Part shown: positions 29,024 through 37,590 of the stretch, piece after piece | Layout: every line of letters starts with the position of its first letter | How positions within the stretch are numbered: the first letter of the stretch is position 1 | Assembly: GCF_009746125.1 (NCBI RefSeq) | Contig: NZ_CP041352.1 | Location: 1 to 64,000 of the forward strand | Reading direction: 5' to 3' | DNA: 64,000 nt | Source: Casimicrobium huifangae | GTDB lineage: Bacteria; Pseudomonadota; Gammaproteobacteria; Burkholderiales; Casimicrobiaceae | Program-made: the position numbers and the translations under genes | The notes under the pieces: generated by a model | Database searches by the model: none | The model's input: the letters and a program-made list of their open reading frames with translations, nothing else | What the model was told of the DNA's origin: nothing

Positions 29024-29344
29024 CTATTTCTTGTTGCCGTCGTGTTTCTGGCGATGGATGCGGCGGCTTTGCTTGTTCTGCTCTTTCTGGATCGCTTTGC
29101 GCTCGGCGCGGGTGACCTTGCCGTCAGCGGCGGCGGCTTGCTTCATGCCCTGCACTTTGGCCTGGCCGGCTTCCATGCGTGCGGCTTCGCGTTTGCTGAG
29201 CGTGCCGGTGGCCTTGCCCTGCTCAATGCGGGCCTGCTGGTTGGCCTGGCGTTGATCGATGTTCGGTGTCGCGGTCTGCGCGCTGGCGCTGAATGCGACG
29301 GCAACGCCGGCAGCGGCGATCAGGGTGCGAAGGGTGATGTTCAT
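29024..29344 (-). CDS. Small periplasmic basic protein with two related repeats
   Basis: A 106-residue exported protein. ATG 29344 follows AAGGAG at good spacing and starts a signal peptide (MNITLRTLIAAAGVAVAF, cleavage after SASA). The mature part is very Gln/Lys/Arg/Ala-rich and helical, with the motif G-T-L-S-K-R-E-A-A-R-M-E and then A-D-G-K-V-T-R-A-E-R-K-A-I, a cryptic EF-hand-like spacing. Similar small proteins occur widely in Burkholderiales genomes without known function. Confidence 0.82.
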   Translation of the reverse strand: MNITLRTLIAAAGVAVAFSASAQTATPNIDQRQANQQARIEQGKATGTLSKREAARMEAGQAKVQGMKQAAAADGKVTRAERKAIQKEQNKQSRRIHRQKHDGNKK

Positions 29345-29521
29345 GGTGTGCTCCTTTGTGGATGGGGTGGTGACGACTTCGTTTCTGGTCGCGGATCGCC
29401 GGTTCGATTGGTTTGGCGCCGCATGCTTCAACAACGCCGTGGCAACGCCCACGTGCACGCTACTGGCCGGGTTTTACATCTGGTTACGCGTGGGCGAGGG
29501 CGACGCCGCGTCGGTTTCGCT

Positions 29522-30787
29522 CTAGGCTTTACGCAATTGGCTGCGAAACTGCGCCATCCAGAAGGCGACGGTGGCGAGCACTCCCACCGCGCACAGGATG
29601 GCGAGACCAAGGATGTAGTTGCCGCTGACCGTCCACAAGGCGGCAATGGCTGACGGCGCCAGCGCCCGTGCGATGGCGGTCGGGGTGCCGAGCAGGCCGT
29701 TGAGCGACGCTGCCTGCTGTCGCGACACATAGGTGGCCATGGCGGTGGCCTTGACTATGGTGATCATGCCGTTGGCCATGCCATAGAGCAACGCATAAAG
29801 GATGGCAACCCAGGGCGACTGCAGGCCCAGCGCCAGCACAAATAGCGCGGTCGGCAGCAGCACCGGAATCCAGCGATTGGCCCAGTGAACGTCGAGATGC
29901 TTCTCGGTGAAGTAGAGCAGCAGCCTGCCCGCCACCTGCAGTGCGCCGATGGATGCCGGAATGGCAATCACCCAAGCCTCCGGCAATTGCCGTTCGCGCA
30001 GGATGGACACCAGATGCGCGCCCATCGCGGTGGTGATGCCGGAGAACAGCACGAAAAACGCTGCCAGACCCCAGAACGGGAAGTGATGGGTGAATTCGAT
30101 CAGCCGTTTTGGCGGGGTGTCTGTGGCGTGTGGCACGAACGGTGGTTCGCCGCGCAGCCAGTACAGATGGATCGGCAGGCCGAGCGCCAGATGCAGCGCC
30201 GCGAGGGCCAGTGACGCATGACGCCAGCCGAAGGCGGCAATCAGCCAGGCCACCAACGGAATGAACACCGTACTGGCGAGGCCACCGAGGAAGGTGAGGG
30301 TGATGATCGCGCGACGATAATCCTCGGGATAGCGGCGGATCAGAATCGAGAACGCAGGCTGATAGAGGCAGCCGGCCATTGCCGCGCCGGCGACCATCCA
30401 TACCGCGTACAGCTGCCACGCACTTTGCACCCAGGCCAGACTGCCAAAAGCCAGTGCTGCGAGCAGGGAGCCGGCCACCATCACCAGACGACCGCGCCCG
30501 TTGTCGATCAGGCGCCCGACGGCAAAGGCGAGCAAACCTTCAACCAGCAGCGCGAGGCTGAAGGCGAGCGAAGCGTCAACACGGGAGAGCCGCAGGTCGC
30601 GCTCGAAGTGTTCCAGCAGCAGCGAGAACGCGTAGAACAGCGTGCCCCAGCTCATCAACTGCGCGACCGACAGCCAGAAGACAAAGCCGCGCGGAGGGTG
30701 AGCCTCGGGCTGATCCGGGCGGGCGGTGGCTGATGCGGGCGGCGTGATAGGCTCTGGACGCGCCGCCGCGTCGGGCGAATCGGGCAT
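29522..30787 (-). CDS. Major facilitator superfamily transporter
   Basis: A 421-residue inner-membrane transporter with twelve predicted spans. After a polar, Pro-rich N-terminus (about 1-30) the first span begins at F-V-F-W-L-S-V-A-Q. A family motif A-like loop (V-G-R-L-I-D-N-G-R-G-R) lies near 91-101. The substrate is not evident. The start could also lie further downstream, since the first 30 residues are not conserved in type. It is divergent from the GT-C-like gene, with the ATTCAATAAGGGCT repeat in between. Confidence 0.88.
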   Translation of the reverse strand: MPDSPDAAARPEPITPPASATARPDQPEAHPPRGFVFWLSVAQLMSWGTLFYAFSLLLEHFERDLRLSRVDASLAFSLALLVEGLLAFAVGRLIDNGRGRLVMVAGSLLAALAFGSLAWVQSAWQLYAVWMVAGAAMAGCLYQPAFSILIRRYPEDYRRAIITLTFLGGLASTVFIPLVAWLIAAFGWRHASLALAALHLALGLPIHLYWLRGEPPFVPHATDTPPKRLIEFTHHFPFWGLAAFFVLFSGITTAMGAHLVSILRERQLPEAWVIAIPASIGALQVAGRLLLYFTEKHLDVHWANRWIPVLLPTALFVLALGLQSPWVAILYALLYGMANGMITIVKATAMATYVSRQQAASLNGLLGTPTAIARALAPSAIAALWTVSGNYILGLAILCAVGVLATVAFWMAQFRSQLRKA

Positions 30788-30899
30788 CCGTGGATGTTAG
30801 CGGACGTCATTGGCTTTTTGCTGCAACGACGATTCAATAAGGGCTCATAGTCTCTTTGCGGCGATAGTCGACTTTGACAAAAAGTAACCTCCAGGCCCG

Positions 30900-32570
30900 A
30901 TGCAGACTGACATACAGAAAAAAGTTGCTTTGCCCCTGAGTTTGCGCGTCTTGTTGGTGGCGGTGCTCGGATTGATGGCCTGGGCCTACTGGCCGGTGAC
31001 GCGCGGCGACTTCGTGATTGACGACTATGTGTTCATCGCGACGGCGAGGATGGTCGAGGCGCCGTGGGCGGCGTTCTGGCAAAGCCACTTTTATGAGCCG
31101 TTCTACTTTCGGCCCATCGGCGTCGTGTCCTGGTGGATCGCGCAGCGGGCCTTTGGTCTCAATTACCTGCCGCATGCGCTGATCAATCTGGTGTTGCACG
31201 GCATCAATGTGCTGCTGCTGGTAGTGCTGTTGCGAGCATTGGCCGTGCGCGGCTGGGCCTTGCTGGCTGGTGCCGCCCTGTTTGCGCTGGCGCCATTCAG
31301 TCTGGGGCCGGCGCTGTGGCCGTCCAATCGGTTTGACTTGCTGGCGACGGGTTTTTTGCTGTTGCTCGCCAAGCTGGTGTTGGTGACGCTAGTAAGTGCT
31401 CGCATGACAATGCCGCTGTTGGCGGCGTTGCTGGTGGCTATCGCCGCCTGCTGGAGCAAGGAGCTGGCTTACCCGGTGGCGACGGCGATGGCGTTCATGG
31501 TGCTCGCGGCGCGTTCGGCATCTTGGCGTCGCCGTTGGCTGGTGTTTGCTGCTCTCGGGGTTGCCATTGGGGGAGCCTTCGCGTGGCGTCACCTGATATT
31601 GGCCGATGCTTATGCGGTGGTAATGGGTAATCCGCTGCTGGCGATCGGACGAGGTCTCGGTACGTTGGTGCGATTGCTTCCGGGTTTGGCGTCGAGCGCG
31701 CTCGGGGGTGAGCGTGGCGTGTTCTGGCTGATTGGGTTGGGTTTGTTGTTGACGCTGGCTGTGGTCGGCGCATTGTTCGCACGGCGCCAGGCGCAGACGG
31801 GGTGGGACCGTCGATTGATGGCGGAGGTGCCGCCCTCGTTTGGTGTGCTGGCGGCAGTCACGACTGTGGCGCTGGCTGCGATCATCGTGCAGACACCGTT
31901 GGCCCATTTGTCGGCGCCTATCGCTGACGGATCACCGTTCGGGACGATTACCTTTTTGCGTTTCTACTATGCGCCCTGGGCGGGGTGTGTGGTGCTGGCT
32001 GCGGTGCTGCTGGCGCGGGCTGCGTGGCCAAGGGCGTTGTCGATGGCGGTGCTGCTGTTCGCGATTGTCTGTGGGGTATGGTTGCGGCCGCTCGGAAAGT
32101 CGTTCGCCCAGTGGGTGCACACGGATATCCGGCCATATTCGGTGGCCGCGACAGCGGTTGCGGATCGACCGGCTGGCGGTGAGCCGTGTTTGCTGGTATT
32201 TCTCGGTACGCAAACGAAGCATCCGCTGTTTCGCATGTTCTCGGACGTCACCGTCAAAGCGCGGGCGGGCTCCCCGGAGCATGCCTGGCGCTGTTTCGTG
32301 ATGACCGAAAGCACGCCCTGGCTGTTTGTCTTTCCGCTCGCCACGCCGCTGCCCGAATGGCCGATGCCGAAGATCACCAATCCGGACGGCTCCGCAAAGC
32401 CTGACTCAACGTGGAGCACGGTCCGTTATCGCTATCGCTTGCCGCCGGCAGATCTGGCGACGTTGCCGGGGGCCAGATTCTTTGATTGGCGCGACGGACG
32501 ATTCGTCGAGGTGACTGACGAGGTTCGCCGTGGCGAACGCAAGGTGCCGTCGCGCGATTGGGGTATGTAG
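30900..32570 (+). CDS. GT-C-type glycosyltransferase-like membrane protein
   Basis: A 556-residue polytopic protein with ten or more hydrophobic spans. The first luminal loop carries D-F-V-I-D-D-Y-V-F-I (about 38-47), the acidic pair expected of GT-C enzymes using lipid-linked sugars. It continues with F-Y-F-R-P-I-G-V-V-S-W-W (about 68-79). A soluble C-terminal part (about 420-556) ends near a parS-like site. Function is inferred only from topology and the acidic loop; a plain membrane protein is possible. Confidence 0.65.
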   Translation: MQTDIQKKVALPLSLRVLLVAVLGLMAWAYWPVTRGDFVIDDYVFIATARMVEAPWAAFWQSHFYEPFYFRPIGVVSWWIAQRAFGLNYLPHALINLVLHGINVLLLVVLLRALAVRGWALLAGAALFALAPFSLGPALWPSNRFDLLATGFLLLLAKLVLVTLVSARMTMPLLAALLVAIAACWSKELAYPVATAMAFMVLAARSASWRRRWLVFAALGVAIGGAFAWRHLILADAYAVVMGNPLLAIGRGLGTLVRLLPGLASSALGGERGVFWLIGLGLLLTLAVVGALFARRQAQTGWDRRLMAEVPPSFGVLAAVTTVALAAIIVQTPLAHLSAPIADGSPFGTITFLRFYYAPWAGCVVLAAVLLARAAWPRALSMAVLLFAIVCGVWLRPLGKSFAQWVHTDIRPYSVAATAVADRPAGGEPCLLVFLGTQTKHPLFRMFSDVTVKARAGSPEHAWRCFVMTESTPWLFVFPLATPLPEWPMPKITNPDGSAKPDSTWSTVRYRYRLPPADLATLPGARFFDWRDGRFVEVTDEVRRGERKVPSRDWGM

Positions 32571-32585
32571 GTTTCACGTGGAACA
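32570..32585. other. parS: Degenerate parS site
   Basis: GGTTTCACGTGGAACA matches the 16-bp parS consensus TGTTTCACGTGAAACA at 14 positions. It overlaps the last base of the GT-C-like gene. Confidence 0.6.
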
Positions 32586-32587
32586 AA

Positions 32588-32724
32588 TTGCGCCATGAGC
32601 GCGATTTGGTCTGGCGATCTGAGTCGGTGTCTGGATTGTTCCCGGTCTGATTTGATGGCCAAGGTTGGACACAATCGCTGCGTCGTGTAGGTTTTGCGCC
32701 ATGAGCGCGATCTGGTCTGGCGAT
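32588..32724. repeat. 31-bp direct repeat upstream of mnmG
   Basis: The sequence TTGCGCCATGAGCGCGAT(T/C)TGGTCTGGCGAT occurs at 32588-32618 and 32694-32724, start points 106 bp apart and differing at one base. Both copies lie between the degenerate and the perfect parS site. Confidence 0.85.
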
Positions 32725-32819
32725 TCTGGCCAAGGCGCGGATCCTTCTTGGCGGCTTTTAGTGTTCGCGGTTCGATGTCTGCGAGCGCGTCGGTAGAATA
32801 CGTCCTCCTTTCCGGCTCG

Positions 32820-32835
32820 TGTTTCACGTGAAACA
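32820..32835. other. parS: parS site (perfect)
   Basis: TGTTTCACGTGAAACA is a perfect 16-bp match to the chromosomal ParB-binding palindrome. It lies 20 bases ahead of mnmG and about 5.4 kb from parB. Confidence 0.95.
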
Positions 32836-32855
32836 TTGGCTGCCCCACTGAATAC

Positions 32856-34841
32856 ATGATCTACCCCGACCGTTTTGATGTGATCGTCGTCGGCGGCGGC
32901 CACGCCGGTAGCGAGGCCGCGCTGGCGGCCGCACGTGCGGGTGCGAAGACGCTGCTGCTGACGCACAGCATCGAGACGCTTGGCCAGATGAGCTGCAACC
33001 CGTCCATCGGGGGCATCGGCAAGGGGCATCTGGTTAAGGAGGTTGACGCGCTGGGCGGCGCGATGGCCATCGCCACTGATGAGGCGGGTATTCAGTTTCG
33101 TATCCTGAATGGCTCGAAAGGCCCGGCGGTTCGTGCGACCCGTGCCCAGAATGACCGGGTGATGTATCGCGCGGCGATTCGTCGGCGGATTGAAAACCAG
33201 CCCAATCTCACGTTGTTCCAGCAGCCGGTGGACGACGTGCTGACCTCGGGCAACCGGGTGACGGGCGTCAAGACCCAGATGGGGCTGACCTTCGAGAGCG
33301 AAACGGTCGTGCTCACGGCGGGGACTTTTCTCTCCGGCTTGATCCACATCGGTCTGCAGAATTACACGGCCGGTCGCGCCGGGGACCCGGCGGCGACGAC
33401 GCTCGGCGCACGGCTCAAGGAAATGAAGCTGCCGCAGGGTCGGCTGAAGACCGGTACGCCGCCACGCATTGACGGCAAAACCATCGACTACTCCAAGGTG
33501 GGCGTGCAGCCCGGCGACGACCCGGCGCCGGTGTTCAGCTTCATCGGTAATCGCGCGATGCATCCGCGTCAGGTGCCTTGCTGGATCACACACACCAACG
33601 AGCGCACGCACGACATCATTCGGTCGGGGCTGGATCGCTCGCCGATGTTCACTGGCGTTATCGAGGGCGTTGGGCCGCGCTATTGCCCGAGCATCGAAGA
33701 CAAGATCCACCGCTTTGCCGACAAAACGAGCCACCAGATTTTCCTGGAGCCGGAAGGGCTGACGACGCAGGAAATCTACCCGGCGGGCGTGTCGACCAGC
33801 TTGCCGTTCGATGTCCAGCTCGCGCTGATCCGCTCGATGGTGGGCCTCGAAAACGCCCATATCCTGCGGCCCGGTTACGCCATCGAGTACGACTATTTCG
33901 ATCCGCGTCAGCTCAAGCAGACGCTGGAGACCAAGTATCTCGACGGCCTGTTCATGGCCGGGCAGATCAATGGCACGACAGGTTACGAAGAGGCGGCGGC
34001 GCAGGGGTTGCTGGCTGGCGTCAACGCGGCGCTGAAATCAAAGGGCAAGGACGGTTGGTGTCCGCGCCGTGACGAAGCCTACCTTGGTGTGCTGGTCGAC
34101 GACCTCATCACGCGCGGCGTGAGTGAGCCGTACCGCATGTTTACTAGTCGCGCCGAATACCGTCTGCAACTGCGGGAAGACAACGCCGATATGCGCTTGA
34201 CCGAACAGGGCAGGGCGCTGGGGCTGGTCGATGACACCCGCTGGGATGCCTTCAATCGCAAGCGCGACGCTGTTTCACGTGAAACAGAGCGGCTCAAGTC
34301 GACTTGGGTGAACCCGTCCATTCTGTCGGCAGCCCGGGCGACCGAGTTGCTCGGTACGACGATTGAGCGCGAGTACAGCCTGTTTGATCTGCTGCGGCGG
34401 CCGGGGGTGACGTTTGGTGCGGTGGATTCGCTGCGCTCGGAATTGAATCTGACAGCAAAAAGCGAACAAGCGACGGCAGAGGGCTGGGTTAAAAACCCAA
34501 CATCCAGCGATGACTCGCGCGGTGCTGGGTTTTCAACCCAGCCTACGAGTCAGGATGAATCCGTCGTGGAACAGGTAGAAGTGGCCGCCAAATACTCCGG
34601 CTACATCGAGCGTCAGCAGGACGAAATCGACCGCCAGGCCGCCAATGAAAATCTGCGTTTGCCCGTCGACATCGACTACACCCAAGTGCGCGGCCTGTCG
34701 AAAGAGGTGCAGATCAAGCTCACCGCCCAGCGCCCGGAAACGCTAGGGCAGGCGAGTCGCATTTCCGGCATTACGCCCGCAGCGATTTCGCTGCTGCTGG
34801 TGCACCTGAAAAAGGGGCGGTTGGCGGAGTTTGTGGCGTGA
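32856..34841 (+). CDS. mnmG: tRNA uridine-5-carboxymethylaminomethyl modification enzyme MnmG
   Basis: FAD protein that with MnmE modifies the wobble uridine of several tRNAs. The dinucleotide-binding motif is [10 protein letters not shown] at 11-20, followed by [17 protein letters not shown] near 43-59, and a second family motif [16 protein letters not shown] near 370-385. The length, 661, exceeds the usual 630 or so because a 62-bp palindromic repeat is inserted in frame at about residues 543-563. A perfect parS site sits inside the gene at codons 472-477. It heads the mnmG-rsmG-parA-parB cluster. Confidence 0.97.
   Translation: MIYPDRFDVIVVGGGHAGSEAALAAARAGAKTLLLTHSIETLGQMSCNPSIGGIGKGHLVKEVDALGGAMAIATDEAGIQFRILNGSKGPAVRATRAQNDRVMYRAAIRRRIENQPNLTLFQQPVDDVLTSGNRVTGVKTQMGLTFESETVVLTAGTFLSGLIHIGLQNYTAGRAGDPAATTLGARLKEMKLPQGRLKTGTPPRIDGKTIDYSKVGVQPGDDPAPVFSFIGNRAMHPRQVPCWITHTNERTHDIIRSGLDRSPMFTGVIEGVGPRYCPSIEDKIHRFADKTSHQIFLEPEGLTTQEIYPAGVSTSLPFDVQLALIRSMVGLENAHILRPGYAIEYDYFDPRQLKQTLETKYLDGLFMAGQINGTTGYEEAAAQGLLAGVNAALKSKGKDGWCPRRDEAYLGVLVDDLITRGVSEPYRMFTSRAEYRLQLREDNADMRLTEQGRALGLVDDTRWDAFNRKRDAVSRETERLKSTWVNPSILSAARATELLGTTIEREYSLFDLLRRPGVTFGAVDSLRSELNLTAKSEQATAEGWVKNPTSSDDSRGAGFSTQPTSQDESVVEQVEVAAKYSGYIERQQDEIDRQAANENLRLPVDIDYTQVRGLSKEVQIKLTAQRPETLGQASRISGITPAAISLLLVHLKKGRLAEFVA
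34271..34286. other. parS: parS site inside mnmG (perfect)
   Basis: TGTTTCACGTGAAACA occurs within the mnmG reading frame, encoding the V-S-R-E-T stretch. It is the second perfect site within 1.5 kb. parS sites inside genes near the origin are known from other bacteria. Confidence 0.93.
34482..34543. repeat. Palindromic repeat inserted in the mnmG frame
   Basis: The ends GGCTGGGTTAAAAACCCA (34482-34499) and TGGGTTTTCAACCCAGCC (34526-34543) are inverted with one mismatch, and each is itself a hairpin. The encoded peptide (about [20 protein letters not shown]) has no counterpart in the usual MnmG sequence, so this looks like an in-frame insertion of a GTAGGCTGGGTT-type intergenic element. Confidence 0.85.
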
Positions 34842-34857
34842 CCGACGCACTCGAAAC

Positions 34858-34980
34858 GCCTCTCCTGCAACGCAGGGGAGGTGCCCGGAACGGGCGGAGG
34901 GGTTGGTTGCACGCGTCAACCGTCCGCGCAAGCAACCCCACCGTCGCTACGCGAAACCTCCCCTACGCGGTAGGAGAGGC
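34858..34980. repeat. Composite repeat between mnmG and rsmG
   Basis: The segment begins GCCTCTCCTGC and ends GTAGGAGAGGC, inverted with small differences. The interior holds shorter hairpins (CTCCTGCAACGCAGGGGAG; GTTGGTTGC facing GCAACC). It resembles the CTCCCC-type intergenic repeats of betaproteobacteria. It leaves rsmG translation start options only downstream. Confidence 0.65.
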
Positions 34981-35064
34981 ATTCGTACAAATCGCCGCAT
35001 GAACAACAACAAAACCGGCCACCGCCCCGCAGTGAAGCCCGGTATCAACCCACAAGGACAAGGC

Positions 35065-35784
35065 ATGACCACTTCTGCCGGGCTCAGGCCCGTGATCGAC
35101 CGACCGCTCAAACCGGGGCGTGAGCAGATCGAATTCACTCCAGGGCTGCGCGCCGAACTGCGCGCCAAGCTCGACGCCGGCCTCGCCGAAATGCATCTCA
35201 AGGCCAGCGACAAGCAGAAAAATCAACTCATCGAATCACTCGCCTTTCTGTCGGAATGGAACGCGGTGATCAACCTCACCGCCATCCGTGAGCCGCATGC
35301 GATGCTCGTGCAGCACGTTTTGGATTCGCTTTCGGTGTTGCACTTCATCCCGAAAGAGGCCACCACGCTGCTCGACGTCGGCTCCGGCGGCGGCTTCCCG
35401 GCGCTGCCGATTGCCGTGATGCGGCCCGATCTCGAGGTGGTCAGCGTCGATGCCGTGCGCAAAAAGACCGACTATGTGAACAAGGCCGCGGAAGCGCTGG
35501 GCATCGGCAATCTGTCCGCCGTGCACAGCCGTGTGGAAGAGCACCCGGTGACCTACGACGTGGTGATCTGCCGCGCCTACGCCTCGCTCAAGGATTTTGT
35601 GACCTCGGCGCAGGGTTGCGTCTCCCCCGAGGAAGATGCCCTCGTGCTCGCCATGAAAGGCAAATTCCCCGACGATGAAGTCGCCGAACTCGCCGGAACT
35701 GGTTGGGTTGTCGACAGGAAGCGGGCGCTCACTGTCCCGTTTCTTGAGGCGGAGCGATGCTTGCTGTGGCTCGAGCGCGCTTGA
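35065..35784 (+). CDS. rsmG: 16S rRNA (guanine527-N7)-methyltransferase
   Basis: SAM-dependent methyltransferase for G527 of 16S rRNA. The start is ATG 35065, because AAGGAC precedes it; a further ATG at 34999 lacks a ribosome-binding site. It gives 239 residues against about 207 in E. coli, the surplus being a polar N-terminus. SAM motif I is LLDVGSGGGFPALPIAV, with N-L-T-A-I-R-E-P ahead of it and the conserved C-R-A-Y-A-S-L-K near 163-170. Its position between mnmG and parA is the classical order. Confidence 0.95.
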   Translation: MTTSAGLRPVIDRPLKPGREQIEFTPGLRAELRAKLDAGLAEMHLKASDKQKNQLIESLAFLSEWNAVINLTAIREPHAMLVQHVLDSLSVLHFIPKEATTLLDVGSGGGFPALPIAVMRPDLEVVSVDAVRKKTDYVNKAAEALGIGNLSAVHSRVEEHPVTYDVVICRAYASLKDFVTSAQGCVSPEEDALVLAMKGKFPDDEVAELAGTGWVVDRKRALTVPFLEAERCLLWLERA

Positions 35785-35807
35785 GCGCATTCGAGCCAAG
35801 GACGACT

Positions 35808-36045
35808 GACCAATGACGAATGACGCAAAGCTTCAAAGACATCGGCGCACCGAATGGTTTGGTTTGGTGTCCCAGTATGTGCTCGCCAGCTGTTTCATCA
35901 CCGGCGCGGCGCTCGTAGCGTTCATGGGTAAGCTCTATGCGGCTGCGGCGCTGCTCGCGCTCGCGGCTCTCATCGTTTTGCGTCTGAAGCGCGGGCGAGT
36001 TAATCGATGAATAACGTGCCCTCCGCTCGTCATTCGTCATTGGTC
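35808..36045. repeat. Inverted 18-bp repeats around a small ORF
   Basis: GACCAATGACGAATGACG (35808-35825) and its exact complement CGTCATTCGTCATTGGTC (36028-36045) flank a 65-codon frame whose ATG lies inside the left copy. Related pieces occur at 60923-60935 and 63466-63535. Confidence 0.85.
35813..36010 (+). CDS. Small two-span membrane protein
   Basis: A 65-residue frame with two hydrophobic stretches (about 20-36 and 40-56) and basic ends, consistent with a hairpin membrane protein. The ATG lies inside an 18-bp repeat that is found elsewhere, so the true start may be later or the frame may be fortuitous. It sits between rsmG and the LysE gene on the same strand. No family recognised. Confidence 0.45.
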   Translation: MTNDAKLQRHRRTEWFGLVSQYVLASCFITGAALVAFMGKLYAAAALLALAALIVLRLKRGRVNR

Positions 36046-36071
36046 ATTCGTCCTGCGCGCGGAGCGCGCCC

Positions 36072-36710
36072 ATGACCGGCATCAACGACCTCCCCTCGCT
36101 AGTCATCGCCACGCTGATCTTCCTGGCGATTCCCGGCCCCGGCACGATCAAGCTGTTCACCTCGATGGCGGAGAAGAACGGCGGGCCGAAGGCGGGATTC
36201 TTCGCGACGCTTGGGCTGATGGCGGGCGATGCGGTGTGGATGGTGCTGGCGCTGTCGGGCGTCGCGGCGCTGGCGGCGGCGTACCCGCGCGCGTTTGACC
36301 TGCTGCGTTACGCAGGCGCGGCGTACCTGGCGTGGATCGGCTTCACGCTGATCCGCAACGCGAAGCAGACGCTGGGCGAAGGCAAGGTGGCGACGGGTGC
36401 CGGTCGTGGCCCGTGGCAGTGGTTTCGCGAAGCGATGCTGGTCACGTTGTCGAACCCGAAAACGATTGGCTTTTACGTTGCCTTCTTTCCGCTGTTCATC
36501 GACCAGACCACGTTCGACGGCGCGGCCACCTACGCCCGCATCATGGCCGTGGTGCTGGCGCTGGTGTTCGGCTACTGCATGTGGCTGGTCGCCGCAGCGC
36601 AACTCGCAAAGCGCGTGTTTGCCCGCTACCCCGGCGCGGGCGCATGGCTCAAGCGGCTGGCGGGCGTGGCGCTGATCGGGTTCAGCGTGAAATTTGCTTT
36701 GCAGAAATGA
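36072..36710 (+). CDS. LysE/RhtB family amino-acid exporter
   Basis: A 212-residue inner-membrane exporter. The family signature is near the N-terminus (L-A-I-P-G-P-G-T, about 19-26), followed by about six hydrophobic spans and the T-L-S-N-P-K-T-I-G-F-Y motif near 135-145. The substrate among amino acids or homoserine lactones cannot be told. It interrupts the usual rsmG-parA spacing and is followed at once by a palindromic repeat. Confidence 0.92.
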   Translation: MTGINDLPSLVIATLIFLAIPGPGTIKLFTSMAEKNGGPKAGFFATLGLMAGDAVWMVLALSGVAALAAAYPRAFDLLRYAGAAYLAWIGFTLIRNAKQTLGEGKVATGAGRGPWQWFREAMLVTLSNPKTIGFYVAFFPLFIDQTTFDGAATYARIMAVVLALVFGYCMWLVAAAQLAKRVFARYPGAGAWLKRLAGVALIGFSVKFALQK

Positions 36711-36718
36711 GCATCGAA

Positions 36719-36773
36719 CGTAGGGCGGGCATTGCCCGCCGTCGTACACATGGCGGGCAATGCCCGCCCTACG
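36719..36773. repeat. Perfect 22-bp inverted repeat before parA
   Basis: CGTAGGGCGGGCATTGCCCGCC (36719-36740) and its exact complement (36752-36773) are separated by 11 bases, and each arm is itself a hairpin. It belongs to the same GTAGGG-ended class as 7031-7121 and ends 10 bases before the parA start. Confidence 0.9.
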
Positions 36774-36783
36774 GAAAACAATA

Positions 36784-37590
36784 ATGATCAGAACCATCGC
36801 AATCGCCAACCAGAAAGGCGGCGTCGGCAAGACGACCACCGCCGTCAATCTTGCCGCTTCGCTTGCCGCGCAGAACCGTCGTGTGCTGTTGATCGACGTC
36901 GATCCGCAGGGCAATGCGACGATGGGTTCGGGCGTGAACAAAAACGCGCTGGAGCAGAGTGTTTACACCGTGCTGCTCGGCGAGGTCGGTTTGCTTGATG
37001 CGCGCATCAAGGCGCAGGGCGGGTTTGATCTGATCCCGGCCAATCGCGAGCTCGCGGGCGCGGAGATCGAGATGGTGTCGATGCCCGACCGCGAGACCAA
37101 GCTCAAAGACGCAATTCACACGCTGAAGGCTGCCATCGCCGCTGTTGCCGAGGAATACGACTACATCCTGATCGATTGCCCGCCGACGCTGAACCTGCTC
37201 ACGCTCAACGCGCTGTGCGCTGCCGACAGCGTGCTGATTCCGATGCAATGCGAGTATTACGCGCTCGAAGGCCTGAGTGATCTCGTCGGCACCTTGCGCA
37301 AGATGCAGCAGCACCTGAATCCCACGCTCGAAATCGAGGGCCTGCTGCGCACGATGTACGACGCGCGCATGAGCCTGTCGCAACAGGTCGCCGCGCAGCT
37401 GGAGCAGCACTTCGGCAACAAGCTTTTCGCGACCATCATCCCGCGCAATGTGCGCCTCGCCGAAGCGCCGTCGCACGGCCTGCCCGCGCTGCTGCTCGAC
37501 AAGGCAAGCAAGGGCGCGCAGGCCTACATGCAGCTCGCGGCGGAGCTGGTGGCGAAGCATGAAAATACGCAGGAGGCATCGCCCGCATGA
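36784..37590 (+). CDS. parA: Chromosome partitioning ATPase ParA
   Basis: Walker-type (deviant Walker A) ATPase that drives segregation of the origin with ParB-parS. ATG 36784 (MIRTIAIANQKGGVGKTTTA) is preferred, because an upstream in-frame ATG falls inside the palindromic repeat. 268 residues. The deviant P-loop KGGVGKTT lies at 11-18, switch motif L-I-D-V-D-P-Q-G-N near 38-46 and L-I-D-C-P-P-T near 125-131. It overlaps the next gene by four bases. Unusually that gene is an acetyltransferase rather than parB. Confidence 0.96.
   Translation: MIRTIAIANQKGGVGKTTTAVNLAASLAAQNRRVLLIDVDPQGNATMGSGVNKNALEQSVYTVLLGEVGLLDARIKAQGGFDLIPANRELAGAEIEMVSMPDRETKLKDAIHTLKAAIAAVAEEYDYILIDCPPTLNLLTLNALCAADSVLIPMQCEYYALEGLSDLVGTLRKMQQHLNPTLEIEGLLRTMYDARMSLSQQVAAQLEQHFGNKLFATIIPRNVRLAEAPSHGLPALLLDKASKGAQAYMQLAAELVAKHENTQEASPA

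Noticed and set aside
34831-35064. N-terminal extension of the rsmG frame back into the composite repeat
   Set aside because: The encoded residues are Arg/Pro-rich repeat translation; the ribosome-binding site is at 35065.
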